Of a DNA stretch of 23,648 nt, positions 23,114 through 23,648 are shown piece after piece; position 1 is the first letter of the stretch, and every line of letters begins with the position of its first letter. Position numbers and translations under genes: made by a program. The notes under the pieces are model-generated. The model did no database searches. It was not told the origin of the DNA and was given only the letters and a program-made list of their open reading frames with translations. Source of the DNA: an uncultured Porphyromonadaceae bacterium (GTDB lineage Bacteria; Bacteroidota; Bacteroidia; Bacteroidales; Muribaculaceae); contig USMC01000038.1 in the NCBI GenBank assembly GCA_900555715.1, positions 1-23,648 of the forward strand, given 5' to 3'.

Positions 23114-23648
23114 TAGTAATCGTGGAGCTTATGTTAGTTTTTTTCATGCCGAGCTGCTCGTACAGCAGTTTCAGCCCTATTGAGATGCTGTTATTGACAG
23201 TCTTTATGGAAATATCAAGCCTTTTGGCAATTTCCTGATTATCGAGACCCTTGATTCGCGACAGGATAACTACATCCCTGATACGCTGTGGAAGCTTGTC
23301 GATTGCACGGTTCACAATCTTACAGAAATCCTTATATTCGATTCTGTGGCTGTCGTGGCTTGGCAATAAATCCTGAAAATCCATATAGTCCTTATATATG
23401 GGAGCTTTAAGATGGCTTCGGAAGTAGTCGATGCGCCGTCGGTAAGCTATCGCAAAGAGTAGGGCAGCGATATTTGAATCACTTCTGAGCGAACTGCGGA
23501 TATTCCAGAGGTTCATCATGATGTCGTTGACAATCTCTTCTGCGTCTTCTTTGTTTTGCGTGGCTTTATACATAAAGTTCAGCAGACGCGGAACGAAGAC
23601 CCGGTAAAGACTTGTGAAAGTCTGCACGGACCCCCTCCTGAGCGATTC
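23094..23648 (-). CDS. ECF-type RNA polymerase sigma factor, 5' end cut by window edge
   Basis: This is a sigma-70 family factor of the Bacteroides expansion type. Region 2 is visible as VPRLLNFMYKATQNKEDAEE followed by IVNDIMMNLW. Region 4 carries LPQRIRDVVILSRIKGLDNQ and the helix-turn-helix EIAKRLDISIKTVNNSI. The frame stays open to base 23648, and the residues before the GTG at 23627 (ESLRRGS) look like the usual sigma N-terminus, so the GTG is internal and the true start is outside the window. It overlaps fecR by 20 bases. FecR would hold it inactive until an outer-membrane signal arrives. Confidence 0.92.
   Translation of the reverse strand, partial: ESLRRGSVQTFTSLYRVFVPRLLNFMYKATQNKEDAEEIVNDIMMNLWNIRSSLRSDSNIAALLFAIAYRRRIDYFRSHLKAPIYKDYMDFQDLLPSHDSHRIEYKDFCKIVNRAIDKLPQRIRDVVILSRIKGLDNQEIAKRLDISIKTVNNSISIGLKLLYEQLGMKKTNISSTITNERRTE

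Noticed and set aside
23625..23627. GTG as start of the sigma factor
   Set aside because: The frame is open to the window edge, and the codons before it resemble the sigma N-terminus, so the gene is truncated by the window.

Overview
The window reads as a chromosomal segment of a member of Bacteroidales, probably Muribaculaceae or a close relative (inference). Three things point there. Many start regions carry Bacteroidetes-type promoters (TTTG about 19-20 bp upstream of TAnnTTTG), and most starts lack a clear Shine-Dalgarno. The gene content is typical of the order: a glycogen operon of GH133, GT4 and GH57 proteins, a minimal tatA-tatC pair, a BspA-like leucine-rich-repeat protein with a gliding/Por-type C-terminal tail, and an ECF sigma/FecR pair. 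Composition is moderate in GC, except for an AT-rich stretch inside the BspA-like gene.

Layout. 1-2759 (minus): thrS, infC and rpmI translation genes; rpmI runs off the left edge. 2760-3174: thrS promoter, a 24-bp-period direct repeat and a terminator. 3175-4668 (minus): a PspC-domain membrane protein and a PadR regulator that overlap by ATGA, with a striking palindromic operator over the PadR promoter. 4699-6012 (plus): a secreted GHL10-type hydrolase with its own promoter, ending 1 bp from the convergent gdhA (6014-7354). 7455-12898 (minus): a four-gene glycogen operon from promoter to terminator (debranching-enzyme family, GT4, GH57, cytidylate-kinase-like). 12934-16286 (minus): a secreted clan-D-like glycosidase and fabD, separated by a terminator. 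16412-18690 (plus): tatA, tatC and a DAACS symporter, closed by a 17-bp-stem terminator. 18704-22005 (minus): a BspA-like surface protein preceded by a long, structured leader of about 360 nt with a perfect promoter. 22136-23648 (minus): FecR anti-sigma and an ECF sigma factor that runs off the right edge.

The points most worth a second look are these. The BspA leader element contains an attenuator-like hairpin and a small ORF coupled to the next gene. Two glycogen-operon proteins (GH57 and GH133) have Asn in place of highly conserved Asp residues. The symporter has lost the dicarboxylate and Na+ signature residues. TatC has Ala at a conserved signal-peptide-binding Glu. The PadR operator is palindromic at two scales. 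The sigma/FecR pair is not followed by the usual SusC/SusD genes.

All functions come from reading motifs in the sequence; no search was run. Several long ORFs antisense to these genes were judged to be shadows. No tRNA, rRNA, CRISPR array or insertion sequence was seen.
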